NCBI GenBank assembly: GCA_019155205.2
Contig: JAHNZQ020003148.1
Span: 686,404 to 750,403 of the forward strand
Source of the DNA: Gracilaria vermiculophylla
Taxonomy: Eukaryota; Rhodophyta; Florideophyceae; Gracilariales; Gracilariaceae
Direction of reading: 5' to 3'
DNA length: 64,000 nt
Shown: piece by piece, positions 1 to 9,293 of the stretch
Numbering within the stretch: position 1 is the stretch's first letter
Layout of the letters: each line of letters begins with the position of its first letter
Notes under the pieces: model-generated
What the model saw: only the letters and a program-made list of their open reading frames with translations
The model's database searches: none
Told to the model about the DNA's origin: nothing
Position numbers and translations under genes: made by a program

Positions 1-1084
1 TCGTCGAGCCTTCCTTGTTTCAACATCTTCAACGATTTTGGGCAATAGGAGTGCACGATACCTCCGTTTTAAATGCCGCGATAACTCCCATGTCCATCGG
101 TTGATGAAATGATGTGCAGTTCGGAGAGAGGGTAAGTATCTGTACTTGCCCTCTTATGTCTGCCAAATCAGTAGCATGTGGGCCGCAATTATCCATGAGG
201 AGGACACATGGGCGAGATGTAAACTTTCGTACAAATGGGAGTAAGATGCTAAGAAATCACTTCCAAAACGTTGTAGTATCCGGCCATGCGTTCTTTTGAC
301 TTAAGTAAGGAACTGGAGGTGACCCCAGGCGGAAGCAACGAGGATTCTTGGCGGTACCGATAATAGCCATTGGGGCTTTTGCAGATCCGTCCGCGTTGGT
401 ACAAACATAGGTCGTAATTCTGTCCTTGGCTTTCATTGCTTTGGTGCCTCGAACAGACTTGCGGGATTCGTGAAAAGCTAAATATGTTCTTCGTGGGAGA
501 CGTTTGTAGAACAATCCTGTCTCGTCAACGTTAAAGATACAGTCAATGTCATACTGCTTCAGGTTTTCACGTAACAAACTCATTTCTGCAGCAACGTTTT
601 CTGCCGATACGCTCCCAGCTTCTCCAGACAATGAAACGGATCGAAACGCAAACCGCTTGACAAACTTTGATACCCATCCATTGGAAGCCCGAAATTGTTC
701 CAACTTACTTTTGAGTTGCTCAGAGTCAGATGTTAGTAGTAGCCGATTGCGAGCCATAAGTGCTTTCTGCTGGATAACACTTTTGGTGACTGGTAATTTT
801 GCAGATCTGGCAACCTGCAAAAACTTGAGAACATTCTTCTCTATTGCCTCACATGGTGGTGAGCGTATAGTTTTGAAGTGCAGAGATAATGGATTGAATT
901 GTTCATGCTGAAGAAGATGAAATGTGGCGCGTTTAATGTTGGTAACAGTGCGTTGGGATATGGAGAACTGACGCATAACGGTTGATGCATTACATCCTGG
1001 TGAAAGCATTTGAGCAATTTGAATTTGCTGATCGATGGTGAGTCTGGTTCTCTTTTTGATGGGCTGAGATGATGGCGATATCAT
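1..1084 (-). pseudogene. pogo/Tigger-type DDE transposase, broken
   Basis: Reading from 1084 leftward, the frame gives an N-terminal helix-turn-helix of the CENP-B/pogo kind, then a Tc5-like DNA-binding region, then the DDE_1 catalytic core. The first acidic motif (FNVDETGLFYKRL) lies near 500. Codon 276 is a TGA stop at 257-259, but the same frame then continues with the second catalytic Asp in MDNCGPH (about 190) and the third in HQPMDMG (about 90). A second break, a one-base shift near 70, is needed to keep reading KRRYRALLLPKIVED to the window edge. Family knowledge says such enzymes cut and paste DNA at TA dinucleotides. With one stop and one frameshift this copy should not make active enzyme, although all three acidic residues survive, so decay looks recent. 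The element's other end lies outside the window. Confidence 0.85.
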
Positions 1085-1239
1085 TGCGGATGCTGCCTCT
1101 TGTCGGGGAGAGCGGATGGCACCGCTTGGAGATCTTCAGATCGTTTCGCGATCGTATTTGCCCTGTTTGTGAGCAGTGCTCCTACATCTCCCGCCAAGGT
1201 GTGCCGCGTTAGCAAGGGTGGCACTATTTAGAGGACGGC

Positions 1240-1278
1240 ACTGCTCAAAGTGGCATTATTGCGAGGCCCCCCCCTGTA
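1240..1278. repeat. candidate terminal end of the pogo-like element
   Basis: Upstream of the transposase start, the sequence ends in a C-run followed by CTGTA. Read from the outside on the minus strand this is TACAGGGGGGGGCC, that is a TA dinucleotide followed by CAG, as at the termini of many pogo/Tigger elements. The matching inverted repeat would be left of the window, so this is an inference from one end only. Confidence 0.35.
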
Positions 1279-2159
1279 ATCAGTAAAGGCGTAAGTCCAG
1301 GAAAAATCTAAACTTTTTTGTCATGGTGCATTTGCGGTTCTGTGTTAGAAAACAGATGATATGGCTCATCTGTCCTGCGTACAAAACGATGCGAAAGAGA
1401 GGCACGAAGTCTAGAACTGATTGGCATTCTCGACAGCTTCAAGCGCAGTAAGAATCGAGGTCGAATTCCTAAGACGTGAAGCTCTCACGATGGATAGTGT
1501 TGCTTGGTTTTCAATTCTTACTAATGCCTCACGGCTAATGCGAGGAAAGAACGAGCGTTGGAGAGGTTCCGCCCTTCGTAAACGCTGCAACGCAGCCTTG
1601 TTCGGTCTCTCAACTACAGTATTGTCACCTCAATCCAATAGTGCTTCGTTTTGTCAAGTTCACAATCTGAATCATGTTAGGGATGAGAAAGTTACCTATG
1701 CGTGGACTGGGTTGGACTTGCCACCCTGTCCCCCGGCCAATGGTGGTGTCCCGGCATTTTGACAACAACTTATCATTGAAATAACCCGCACCCCGCGCTA
1801 TGAAGATAATTGATAATTCATTGCAGAATAGCGTGTCTCGTCATGATGCGGTCTCAACACGCTGTGAGTAAAGAAAAAAAACTATATTCAGAATATGCTT
1901 AATTCAGCAACTGCTTCCAACTGCGGCGAGAAAGCGAAACAGGAGTGGAACAGTTGACAAAAACAGGAAAAATAAGCCTGCAACGACAAAGCAGGCTGCA
2001 TACTGCACATGACACGGTGAAAGCAAAAGGCAACATCCCGATGCAGTTTGCGAGCGGATATAGAGCTCCCCAAGAATCATCTTATCTCGACGCTGTCGTG
2101 ATCGAGAGCATGATCAAGGGACGCATATCCCTCGAGGATTCGCTTCGGGTCACATACCC
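1279..2159. other. intergenic, no gene recognised
   Basis: This stretch lies between the transposon end and the 3' end of the ABC1 kinase gene. Open frames exist on both strands around 1420-1760, including a 70-codon antisense frame rich in Arg and Leu. None matches a family I know or has a clear start, so none is called. Confidence 0.5.
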
Positions 2160-4279
2160 TCATAACATTGCACAAAAATCTGTGACCTCGTCATCTTGCG
2201 CGTCAAAAGGAGAGGGCACACCCTTGGTCAAATCATATCTTATTGCCCGTGACCTTCTCCTCTTCGCCTGCTCGGACATGCCGTTTCGACGAAGTCCGCG
2301 CAACGCAAACGGTTTAAAGATATTGGACATCCAACAGTCAGTTGTTTCCACGTTTAGAGTCTCGGTGAGTGATCTCAAAAGGCCCATCGTACGCAGTATC
2401 ATGAACAGATCCGGGTTGAACTTCTTGATCGGAACTTGTCTCAGCGGACTTTGGTTCGAAAATGGATTGATCTCGATTTCTGGCGGCAAAGGCGCCGTAT
2501 CAAGCATTCCATTAGCGTAATGCGGAATCATCCTCATAAACTCCTCGTCAATGTCTTCGAAGCGGATGTCCAGCTCGATTCCGAGGTCGGAAAAGGTTTT
2601 CAAGATGTAGAGGTTGTTCTTGGAATTGAGGGCGAGGTAGAAGGCACAAAGCTTCTTCCGAAGATCATCGGGAATCTCCTTGGCCTGGCCAAAATCAATG
2701 AGTGCCACTTTTCCATCCCTCATGACAATCACTGGGGACGAGCAGGTCAGGTCCAGACGGGCATAGTTAGTGAGATGTTTCGCATGGTGACGCATGGGCA
2801 ACATTGTGGGCGACACTTACAGTTACCAAGATGAGCTTTCCAGGACATCGTCGACGGATGCAGAGGTAACGAGAGGCAGAAGACAAGACGACAGCGGTTA
2901 GCATGCGGTACTCGGAATTTGGGAAAAGTGACGCAAGACATGGGCACACACGTACGATCACAGTGTGCAAGGCCGTCACAAAGTAGCATCTGGCCAAATG
3001 CTCTACCAACGGCCTTTAGCACATGGTTCGGTTTGACTCCCCAGTGATTGAGCGCGAGAGAGTTGTCCGCTCGCACTCCGTCGACATACGTCATGGTCAA
3101 GGCTCGACGCGAGACAAGTCCCGGCAAAACCTTGGGAATGACGACGTCAAAAATGCCGGCGGCTCGAAGATTTGTTCTGATGACGGTCATCATCTCGGCC
3201 TCCCGGAGGAAGTCAAACTCGGCAGGAATCTGGGCTTCAAACTCTGCGACGACGGAGTGCATGTCGAAGAAGGACATGTCATGCTTTTGAAGGTACGTGG
3301 CGAGGCGCTTGAGATTGAGCAAGTCCATGTCGCAAAGATGTTGCTGGTCGGCATACTGGACCTTGAGAACGATCGGGGTACCGTTGGGCATCTGGCCGCG
3401 ATGCACCTGAGCAATTGTGGCGGATGCGAGCGGCACTGGGTCGAGACTGGCGAAGATTTGACTGGGTTTGTTGACGTTGTAGGCATGGCGCACTGTGCGC
3501 TGAATTTGCGAAAATGGAACGGGGGGCACGCGGTCCTGCAGACGGCGAAGAGAGTCGCACCACGCCATCGGGACGATATCGCTTCGAGCGCCAAGAAATT
3601 GACCTGCGTGGCGGCGACGTCAGCACGACTGCGTGCGCTCGTGGGCGGCAGGCGACACATTAGTGTGCGGAGCGGCGGGCAACGTACCATCTTTGAGATA
3701 AAAGCCGCGCAGGTCGACGCACAGGTTGTAGACCTACGGAGGGCGATAGGGAGCGGCGGGGGTGAGTGAGTGGCGGTCGGGGGCGCAGGTTGGAACGTGT
3801 GGTGGGGGGGGGGGGAGGAGACGCACCTTTTGGGCGCCCCACTCATGGCGGCTGTTCCACGCCTTGGCGCGGTGCTCGGGGGAGGCGTTCTGCACGGCGA
3901 GCGACAGCTGGGTCTTCTTGTAGGCGACGTAGATGGGCAGCACCCTCCGCCAGAAGCGCAAGCTGCGGGCGTGCGCCGGGGCGACGGCGCGGCAGAGGAG
4001 GGCGTAGGCGGCGGCAAGGCAGAGAGGCGGGAGCAGGGGGGCCAGCAGCGCGACGACGGGCAGGCGCGCCGCCGACGCGACGATGAGCAGCTGCAGGACA
4101 TTCCAGCGGCGGCGCCCCAGCAGCGCCTGCGCGACGGCCAGCGCGGGCGCGCCCAGCAGCGCGGTGGGCAGGCGCGCGGCGGCGGGCGGCGCGGCGGCGC
4201 GCAGCAGCGCGCGCACGCAGACGGGCGGCAGCGCCGCGCAGCGCGGCGCGGCGCGGGCGCGCAGCGCGAAGGCGGCCAT
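2160..4279 (-). CDS. ABC1/UbiB (ADCK) atypical kinase, five exons
   Basis: Exons, in order of reading: 4279-3827, 3733-3688, 3603-2956, 2835-2821 and 2731-2160. Joined they keep frame for 577 residues. The N-terminus is Ala/Arg-rich with two hydrophobic stretches (about 42-95), suggesting an organelle membrane. Family motifs follow: KxGQ (KDGQ, 165-168), the Ala-rich loop (ASATIAQVH), the VxVK-like IVLKVQ, an ExD region, the catalytic loop HCDPHLGN (380-387) and DFG (400-402). Members act on isoprenoid-quinone or lipid metabolism in mitochondria and plastids. The KxGQ signature marks UbiB/ADCK proteins, some of which act as ATPases. All donors are GT and all acceptors AG. Exon 4 is only 15 bases. 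Exon 1 is extremely GC-rich, unlike exons 3 and 5. The substrate is unknown, and which ADCK subfamily it belongs to was not settled. Confidence 0.85.
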
Positions 4280-4770
4280 GGGGCGCGGCGGTGACGGAGT
4301 CGCGCGGGAGCGCGAGCGCGGCGTGCGGCTGTGGGGGCGGCGGCGCGTGCGCTTGGGCGTTGGCGCGTGCGACAGCGCGCACGCGTGGCACGCGCCGCGC
4401 CGCCGCGCTGGGGGCAGCTTGGGAATGGCACGCGCCATTGATTGGCGCCGTGGAAATGGGCCACATTTGCACGGCGCACGGCCACGTGGCGACGGCGCGC
4501 GCCGTGCTGTGGAACGAAACGCGCCCACACGGAGCGAAAGGCGGCGCGCGGAGCGAAAGGCGGCGCGCGGAGCGAAAAGCGGCGCGCGGAGCGAAAGGCG
4601 GCGCACGGAGCGAAAGGCGAAAGGCGCAACGTGAGACGGGAAGCTGCGGGCGCTCGGCGCGGCGGGCTTCAGAGGGTCCACGAGTGCCGGACGCCCTCTG
4701 TTCACGAGAGTGTGAAATCGGGTGCGCATCTCGGAAAGGCGCTCGCGCCGCCAGTACGTACAATGCGGCA
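4280..4770. other. GC-rich spacer upstream of ABC1 kinase
   Basis: This is the promoter or leader region of the ABC1 kinase and the 3' flank of the lipid hydroxylase. It contains paired CCAAT-like words around 4433-4450 (GCGCCATTG then ATTGGCGCC) and the 19-bp tandem repeat listed separately. The long open frames across it on all strands are a by-product of the high GC content. Confidence 0.5.
4531..4619. repeat. 19-bp tandem repeat, about 4.7 copies
   Basis: The unit is GGAGCGAAAGGCGGCGCGC. Copies start at 4531, 4550, 4569, 4588 and 4607, the last partial. Copies 3 and 4 each differ by one base. It lies 250-340 bp upstream of the ABC1 kinase start. No function is evident. Confidence 0.9.
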
Positions 4771-5631
4771 CTACGGCACAGCCGTCGTCCGGAAACGCGC
4801 GGGCGCGGCGGGGCTCGGGGCCATGCGCGCCACGAGTTTGCGCGCGGCGAGCGCCGGGGCGCCCACGCCGCCGCACGCGGAGTGCAGCACGTGGTCCAGC
4901 AGGCCGGGCGTGCCAACGCCATCGGCGAACGAGCACGAGTAGAAGACGTGATGCATGGCATGGATGCGCGTGTCAAGCGACCACACGTCGGGCGCAAAGT
5001 TGTAGCCTGAGTGCTCGTTCAGGCCGCCCAGCGAGCCGAGCGCCAGCAGCCAGCTGGCGTGCGCCTTGCCCAGCATGCGCGCGCGCCGCAGCACCAGCAG
5101 CGGCAGCGCGTATGGCAGCATGATCTGTAGCACAAAGTCGAACGACGCCACGTACATGGCCGACAGCGCGCAGTGTGCCTTGGGCGCGTGGTGCAGCTTA
5201 TGGCCGAAGCGCGCCACGCCGCGCGGCGAGTGCAACACGAAGCGGTGCGCCATGTAGAACGCCACCTCGTGCAGCAGCGGCGCCAGCGTGCACAGCGCCA
5301 GCCACGACGTGACGGCGCTGGGCTCGGCGCCGCCGTCGCGCCCCGCGGCCAGCGGGAACAGCGCCACCATGGTTGGCAGCATGATACACGTTGGGTTAAA
5401 CAGCACGCGCGGCAGCATGTCGCCGTAGCCGGGCAGCCCCGCGCCACCGCGGAATGCCTTGTACCGCTGCAGCCACGCCTTGTGGTCGAGCAACTGGAAC
5501 AGCGCGCACGCGACGTGGTACACCACCATGAACCGCGTCCACGCCACGAGCGCGGAAAGCATGTCGTTGGGGCGGTGGCGGGGAAGGCGGCGGCGACCAA
5601 GGGCGGTGGTGACCAAGAGCGGTGGCGGCAC
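4771..5631 (-). CDS. sterol desaturase / fatty acid hydroxylase superfamily protein
   Basis: The 286-residue protein carries the histidine boxes of the membrane di-iron hydroxylase family: HRFVLH (129-134), HKLHH (144-148), NEHSGY (His 207) and HAMHH (224-228). Hydrophobic segments lie at about 27-45, 78-96, 105-125, 165-183 and 190-203. This superfamily, which includes C-4 sterol methyl oxidase, C-5 sterol desaturase and lipid hydroxylases, uses oxygen and electrons from cytochrome b5 at the endoplasmic reticulum. The substrate cannot be told. The first Met is at 5631. An internal Met at 5562 gives MLSALVAW and is an equally good start. Codons are almost all G/C-ending, in keeping with the island it sits in. 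It is transcribed in the same direction as the downstream ABC1 kinase and divergently from the DnaJ gene. Confidence 0.8.
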   Translation of the reverse strand: MPPPLLVTTALGRRRLPRHRPNDMLSALVAWTRFMVVYHVACALFQLLDHKAWLQRYKAFRGGAGLPGYGDMLPRVLFNPTCIMLPTMVALFPLAAGRDGGAEPSAVTSWLALCTLAPLLHEVAFYMAHRFVLHSPRGVARFGHKLHHAPKAHCALSAMYVASFDFVLQIMLPYALPLLVLRRARMLGKAHASWLLALGSLGGLNEHSGYNFAPDVWSLDTRIHAMHHVFYSCSFADGVGTPGLLDHVLHSACGGVGAPALAARKLVARMAPSPAAPARFRTTAVP

Positions 5632-6054
5632 AACTTATGTGACACAAGCGTGCAGCGACGGCGGCGCGTGGCAGCGGCGGCGGCGGCGCGAGGTCGGCGG
5701 CACGGCGCGGGGCGGCGGGCGCTTAAAGCACGGAGCGCCGCTGACGACACGGCGAGACGACACGACGCGCGCGGCGGGCTGCTGTTGACGAGCGCTGCCA
5801 GAGCATGCGGCGCGCGGCGATTGGGCGTCGAGGCGCGCGTGCGCGCAACGCGCCGCACCACGCCACGCCGCGCCGACTGCCGTTGATCGTTGGGCACGCG
5901 CGCGCCAGGCGCGCGCGGCACCGCCATCGCCGTGACCATCGCCCCGCGCCGTTGGCGAGGCAGCCGCGCCACGTGTACGCCGCAGTCCCTCTGCACGTCC
6001 TCTCGCCTGCCGCAATTAGCACGTGCGCAGAGTAATTGGCGCCGCAAAAGCGCC
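5632..6054. other. divergent promoter region, GC-rich
   Basis: This is the spacer between the hydroxylase start and the heat-shock element. It is very GC-rich up to about 6000. An ATTGGCGC word lies at 6035-6042. Open frames here overlap one another and show no recognisable protein. Confidence 0.5.
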
Positions 6055-6077
6055 GAACGTTCTGGAAAATTCTAGAA
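6055..6077. promoter_or_regulatory. perfect five-unit heat-shock element
   Basis: GAA at 6055-6057, TTC at 6060-6062, GAA at 6065-6067, TTC at 6070-6072 and GAA at 6075-6077 alternate with exact two-base gaps. This is the nGAAn array bound by trimeric heat-shock factor. It lies about 320 bp upstream of the DnaJ/Hsp40 start, which is the expected target. The divergent hydroxylase gene starts about 430-490 bp away on the other side. The match is seen in the sequence; binding is inferred. Confidence 0.85.
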
Positions 6078-6209
6078 AAATGCGTCGCGCCCGCTAAAGC
6101 CACCTTCAGCTCTTCGCGCCAGCGAATCAGCCACTCCAAACCCGTAAAAAGCACCGCGCACTCCTGTTACGCTCCCACTCCCATGTGCACCATGCTTCCC
6201 CTACCTCTG

Positions 6210-6345
6210 TACTGACTTGCACCGCCACCCTCTCCCCCCTCACCCCTCTCCCCTCCTCAAGCTTATCCTAACTTTCATACCACACGCTCCACAACTCCCT
6301 TCACTCCCCCGACCCCTCTCACTCCCCCGTCTCCGCCTCAACCCC
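6210..6345 (+). other. pyrimidine-rich leader of the DnaJ gene
   Basis: The stretch before the DnaJ start is strongly CT-rich, with repeated CTCCCC and CACTCCC words and no purine tracts. It is probably the 5' untranslated leader or initiator region. The reading frame is open through it, but the encoded residues do not look like protein. Confidence 0.4.
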
Positions 6346-6399
6346 ATCACAACGTCGTCGCGCAAGCGAAAATTTTCACAGTTCATGCCAAGCCGCAAG

Positions 6400-6756
6400 A
6401 TGGGCAGGGACTACTACTCTATACTTGGGGTCAGTCGCAGTGCCACAGCCGACGACCTCAAGAAGGCCTACCGCAGAAACGCCATGAAGTGGCACCCCGA
6501 CAAGAACCCGGACAACAAGCCAGAAGCCGAGAAGAAGTTCCAGGAGATTGCCGAGGCCTACCAGGTGCTCTCCGATCCGAAGAAGAAGGAGATATACGAC
6601 AACTACGGCGAGGATGCCCTGAAGTCAGGCATGGACGAAATGCCCCGCAGTGCGCCTGGCAACTTCAGGTTCACCTCCAATACCACCAACATGAGGGACG
6701 CCAATGATCTCTTCAACGAGATCTTTGGCAACATGGGAGGCTTTGGCGGCATGAGT

Positions 6757-6789
<33 letters not shown>

Positions 6790-7389
6790 AGTTCGATGGG
6801 AGGAGGTCCTCAAGGCTTCTCCTCCTTTTCCAGTAGCCGCGCTCCACGAAAACAGCCTGATACAGAAGTATCCCTCTACCTCTCCCTCGAAGAACTCTAC
6901 ACTGGTACAACTAAAAAACTAAAGATTACTCGAAACGTGGCCCGCGCGGATGGTGGCGCCGACAGAGTCGCCAAGGTCCATGAGGTGTTTATAAAACCGG
7001 GCTACAAGGCCGGTACCAAAATTCGCTACAACGGAGCAGGAAGCGAGGCACCGGGGTATCTCCCAGGCGACGTCATCTTCATCATTCAGGAGAAACCGCA
7101 CAGCGAATTCAAACGCAACGGAAACAATCTCGAGTATACTCACCGCATACGTCTGGCAGATGCACTTGCGGGGAGCACCGTAACAATCCCAGGACTTGAT
7201 GGAAGAGCGTTCCGTCTGGACTGTCCGGAAGTCATTACTCCCCAAACTGTGAAGACTATATCTGGAGCTGGAATGCCCATATCTAAGAGTCCCGGACAGA
7301 AGGGAGACCTCATTGTCAAGTTCGACGTTGTATTCCCAACTTATTTGCAACCTGGAAAGCGTGAGCGACTACGGGAACTTCTTTCATAA
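6400..7389 (+). CDS. DnaJ/Hsp40 co-chaperone, class II (DNAJB/Sis1 type)
   Basis: From MGRDYY the protein has 329 residues. The J domain (about 1-70) contains the HPD motif ([10 protein letters not shown]), which stimulates Hsp70 ATPase. A G/F/M-rich linker follows, with four nine-base Gly-Met repeats at 6751-6786, then two beta-sandwich substrate-binding domains beginning [19 protein letters not shown], then a C-terminal dimerisation tail ending RERLRELLS. No cysteine zinc finger lies between them, so it is class II (DNAJB1/4/5, Sis1-like), which delivers substrates to cytosolic Hsp70. A Met at 6385 would add five residues. The upstream heat-shock element predicts heat induction. It ends 209 bp from the convergent Pol iota gene. 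Confidence 0.93.
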
Positions 7390-7598
7390 AACTCCGTCTG
7401 CTTCGCGATCTACGAACGCATTGGATCACGTGCCACCCAACCACATGTAAAATTTTCAATAACTGAGTGACTTGTCAACGGCTATGTTTCGAAAGAAGCC
7501 TTTCCCACCGACGGGTACTAAACACGTGTCACACGCGATCCCTCGGAATAGCAGTTTTTTTTTCTTTCTAATCCCGTCCTATCGAATGATTCTCAAAA

Positions 7599-9293
7599 TT
7601 ATGGGCGCTTTGCAAAATATGAGTCTACTGTTCTTGTTTTGGACTTCTTTCCATCTCTCGTTGACCTACTGCTGCTAAAGTCGGAATTTGCAGCCTTGAG
7701 GCAGTGGTCGATATGATTGTTTTGCCTCAGGTTATCCCCGGATATTTGTTTGCTGCAGATGGGACATATCGCAACACCGAACAGATCGCTGTTGTGACCT
7801 GCCTTTCCTTTCTGGACTTCTCGTCGAGAACTCGGGCATATAAGCGGCGACACTTCCGGAGAACAGCCGTCAGCGGGATGAATATGACTCTGTCTGCGGT
7901 GCGTAGAGGCCCAGCTTTTCTTAGGTTTACAGAAGAACTTAGATATATCTTCAGTTATTCCATTTCCATTTTCGGCTTTTGTGCTTGTAAAGTTGCTGGC
8001 ACCGACAGATAGCAAGGTTAGATCAAACTCGTTCTTAGCGCATACCCTAGCGTGATGGTCAAGGACGGCCAATGCGACTCTGCGTACCGCCTCTATTGCC
8101 TTTGGTACTGCGTTGACATCTTGCGAACGACAAACGGAGACGATTTCCATTGGCATGGGCACAGAGCGAGAAGTCGCGACAAACCCATCCCCGCGAAATC
8201 TGTACGACACTGTCAATGTCTTTGGTCGTCTTGAAAACAACAATCCATCACTTCGCAGACGAGAAACCAATCGACTAACTTGAACAGTGAGACGCCGATT
8301 CACGTCCTGCATGTTGTTGCAGCTCTGGCAAGAATCTTCAGCAGACATCGATTTCGGTGCATTTCCACAATCCACCACTTCCGTGGTATCAATACCACGA
8401 GAGACATCAAGAATACGCCGAGCTTGGTTCTCGTTCCCAATTATATCCGCAAGTTTGTTCAAGCCGCAACGTCCACTCCCAAACAAGACCAAAACATCCC
8501 CAACAGTTTCAACAGCCGTTTGCTTGGCATGTTGTTTGGCCCACGCGATAATCTTCTCGTGAGTGCTGTGTCCGAAACCCATGAGCGCTCGCGGTGATAG
8601 GGTGGCAATATATTCCTCAGCATTCCCCGGCAAGAACGTTGTTTGATCGTTGGGCTTATTCATATTCACAGCAAGTTTAGCCAGCTGCTTGGAGTTACTG
8701 ACACCGGCACAAATGGTCAATTCGGTTCTTTGCGTTACATGGTCTCTAAGATCGTGCGCAATTTGTGATGCCACCATCAGGATACGTCTAACTTCATCAT
8801 CTTCAGTCATTCCAAACACATGGCCCTTGAAGAGAAAGGGAGCTCCTCCCCTCTCAATTTGTGCCTCCGTTAAATTGGTGACGTCGATGAAAACCTCATC
8901 AAATCCCAATCTTTGACATGCGCAAGTCGGAGCTTCTGCTTGCAGAGCAGCGGATACCTGCTCTGCCCTTTCAACAAGCCACGCGCGTATTGCGGTCATG
9001 ACCTCCAGACTGGCTTCTCGAAAAGGTGTCAAGTCAGACCCATCAATACACACCAATTCGGGACACATTTGTAAGGCCTTAGAGACTGGCGTCATCTTCT
9101 GAACCGCACCTTTGGCGCGACTTCGAGCTACATAGTTGCTCGTGACACACAAATGCTTCTGAACAATCACGACCGGTTTGTCCTTCAAGTGAGGACGGGC
9201 TCGGATGGCGACAGATGCGTAAAAGCAATCCAAGTCGAGGGCAATTATCGCTCGGGTGGATGCAGAGCGCAGTCGCTTCTTCCCTGGCCTCAT
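7599..9293 (-). CDS. POLI: Y-family DNA polymerase, iota-like
   Basis: This is a 564-residue translesion polymerase. The palm motif ALDLDCFYASV supplies Asp 20 and the second-strand LGFDEVFIDVT supplies Asp 132 and Glu 133. GFDExFxD is the form typical of Pol iota, whereas eta and kappa have SIDE. The fingers motif TSNYVARSRAKG and the helix-hairpin-helix region after about 250 follow, then the little-finger domain. Near the C-terminus, C510, C513, H527 and C531 form a C-x2-C...H-x3-C ubiquitin-binding zinc finger of the UBZ4 (Rad18) kind. The last ten residues, TVDSYFAKRP, resemble a PCNA-binding box. Together these would recruit the enzyme to ubiquitylated PCNA at stalled forks. The gene is intronless. 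Pol iota against another Y-family branch is decided from motifs, not phylogeny. Confidence 0.85.
   Translation of the reverse strand: MRPGKKRLRSASTRAIIALDLDCFYASVAIRARPHLKDKPVVIVQKHLCVTSNYVARSRAKGAVQKMTPVSKALQMCPELVCIDGSDLTPFREASLEVMTAIRAWLVERAEQVSAALQAEAPTCACQRLGFDEVFIDVTNLTEAQIERGGAPFLFKGHVFGMTEDDEVRRILMVASQIAHDLRDHVTQRTELTICAGVSNSKQLAKLAVNMNKPNDQTTFLPGNAEEYIATLSPRALMGFGHSTHEKIIAWAKQHAKQTAVETVGDVLVLFGSGRCGLNKLADIIGNENQARRILDVSRGIDTTEVVDCGNAPKSMSAEDSCQSCNNMQDVNRRLTVQVSRLVSRLRSDGLLFSRRPKTLTVSYRFRGDGFVATSRSVPMPMEIVSVCRSQDVNAVPKAIEAVRRVALAVLDHHARVCAKNEFDLTLLSVGASNFTSTKAENGNGITEDISKFFCKPKKSWASTHRRQSHIHPADGCSPEVSPLICPSSRREVQKGKAGHNSDLFGVAICPICSKQISGDNLRQNNHIDHCLKAANSDFSSSRSTRDGKKSKTRTVDSYFAKRP

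Noticed and set aside
1421..1762. 113-codon plus frame and its antisense 70-codon frame
   Set aside because: Neither has a family match; both could be remnants flanking the transposon, and there is no evidence for either strand.
4083..5886. Many long frames on both strands in the GC-rich island
   Set aside because: They overlap the real hydroxylase and ABC1 kinase, are Arg/Ala-rich in every frame, and arise because stop codons are rare in GC-rich DNA.
6217..6399. 61-residue N-terminal extension of DnaJ
   Set aside because: It is Pro/Leu/Ser translation of a pyrimidine-rich leader; class II Hsp40s start at the M-G-x-D-Y-Y position.
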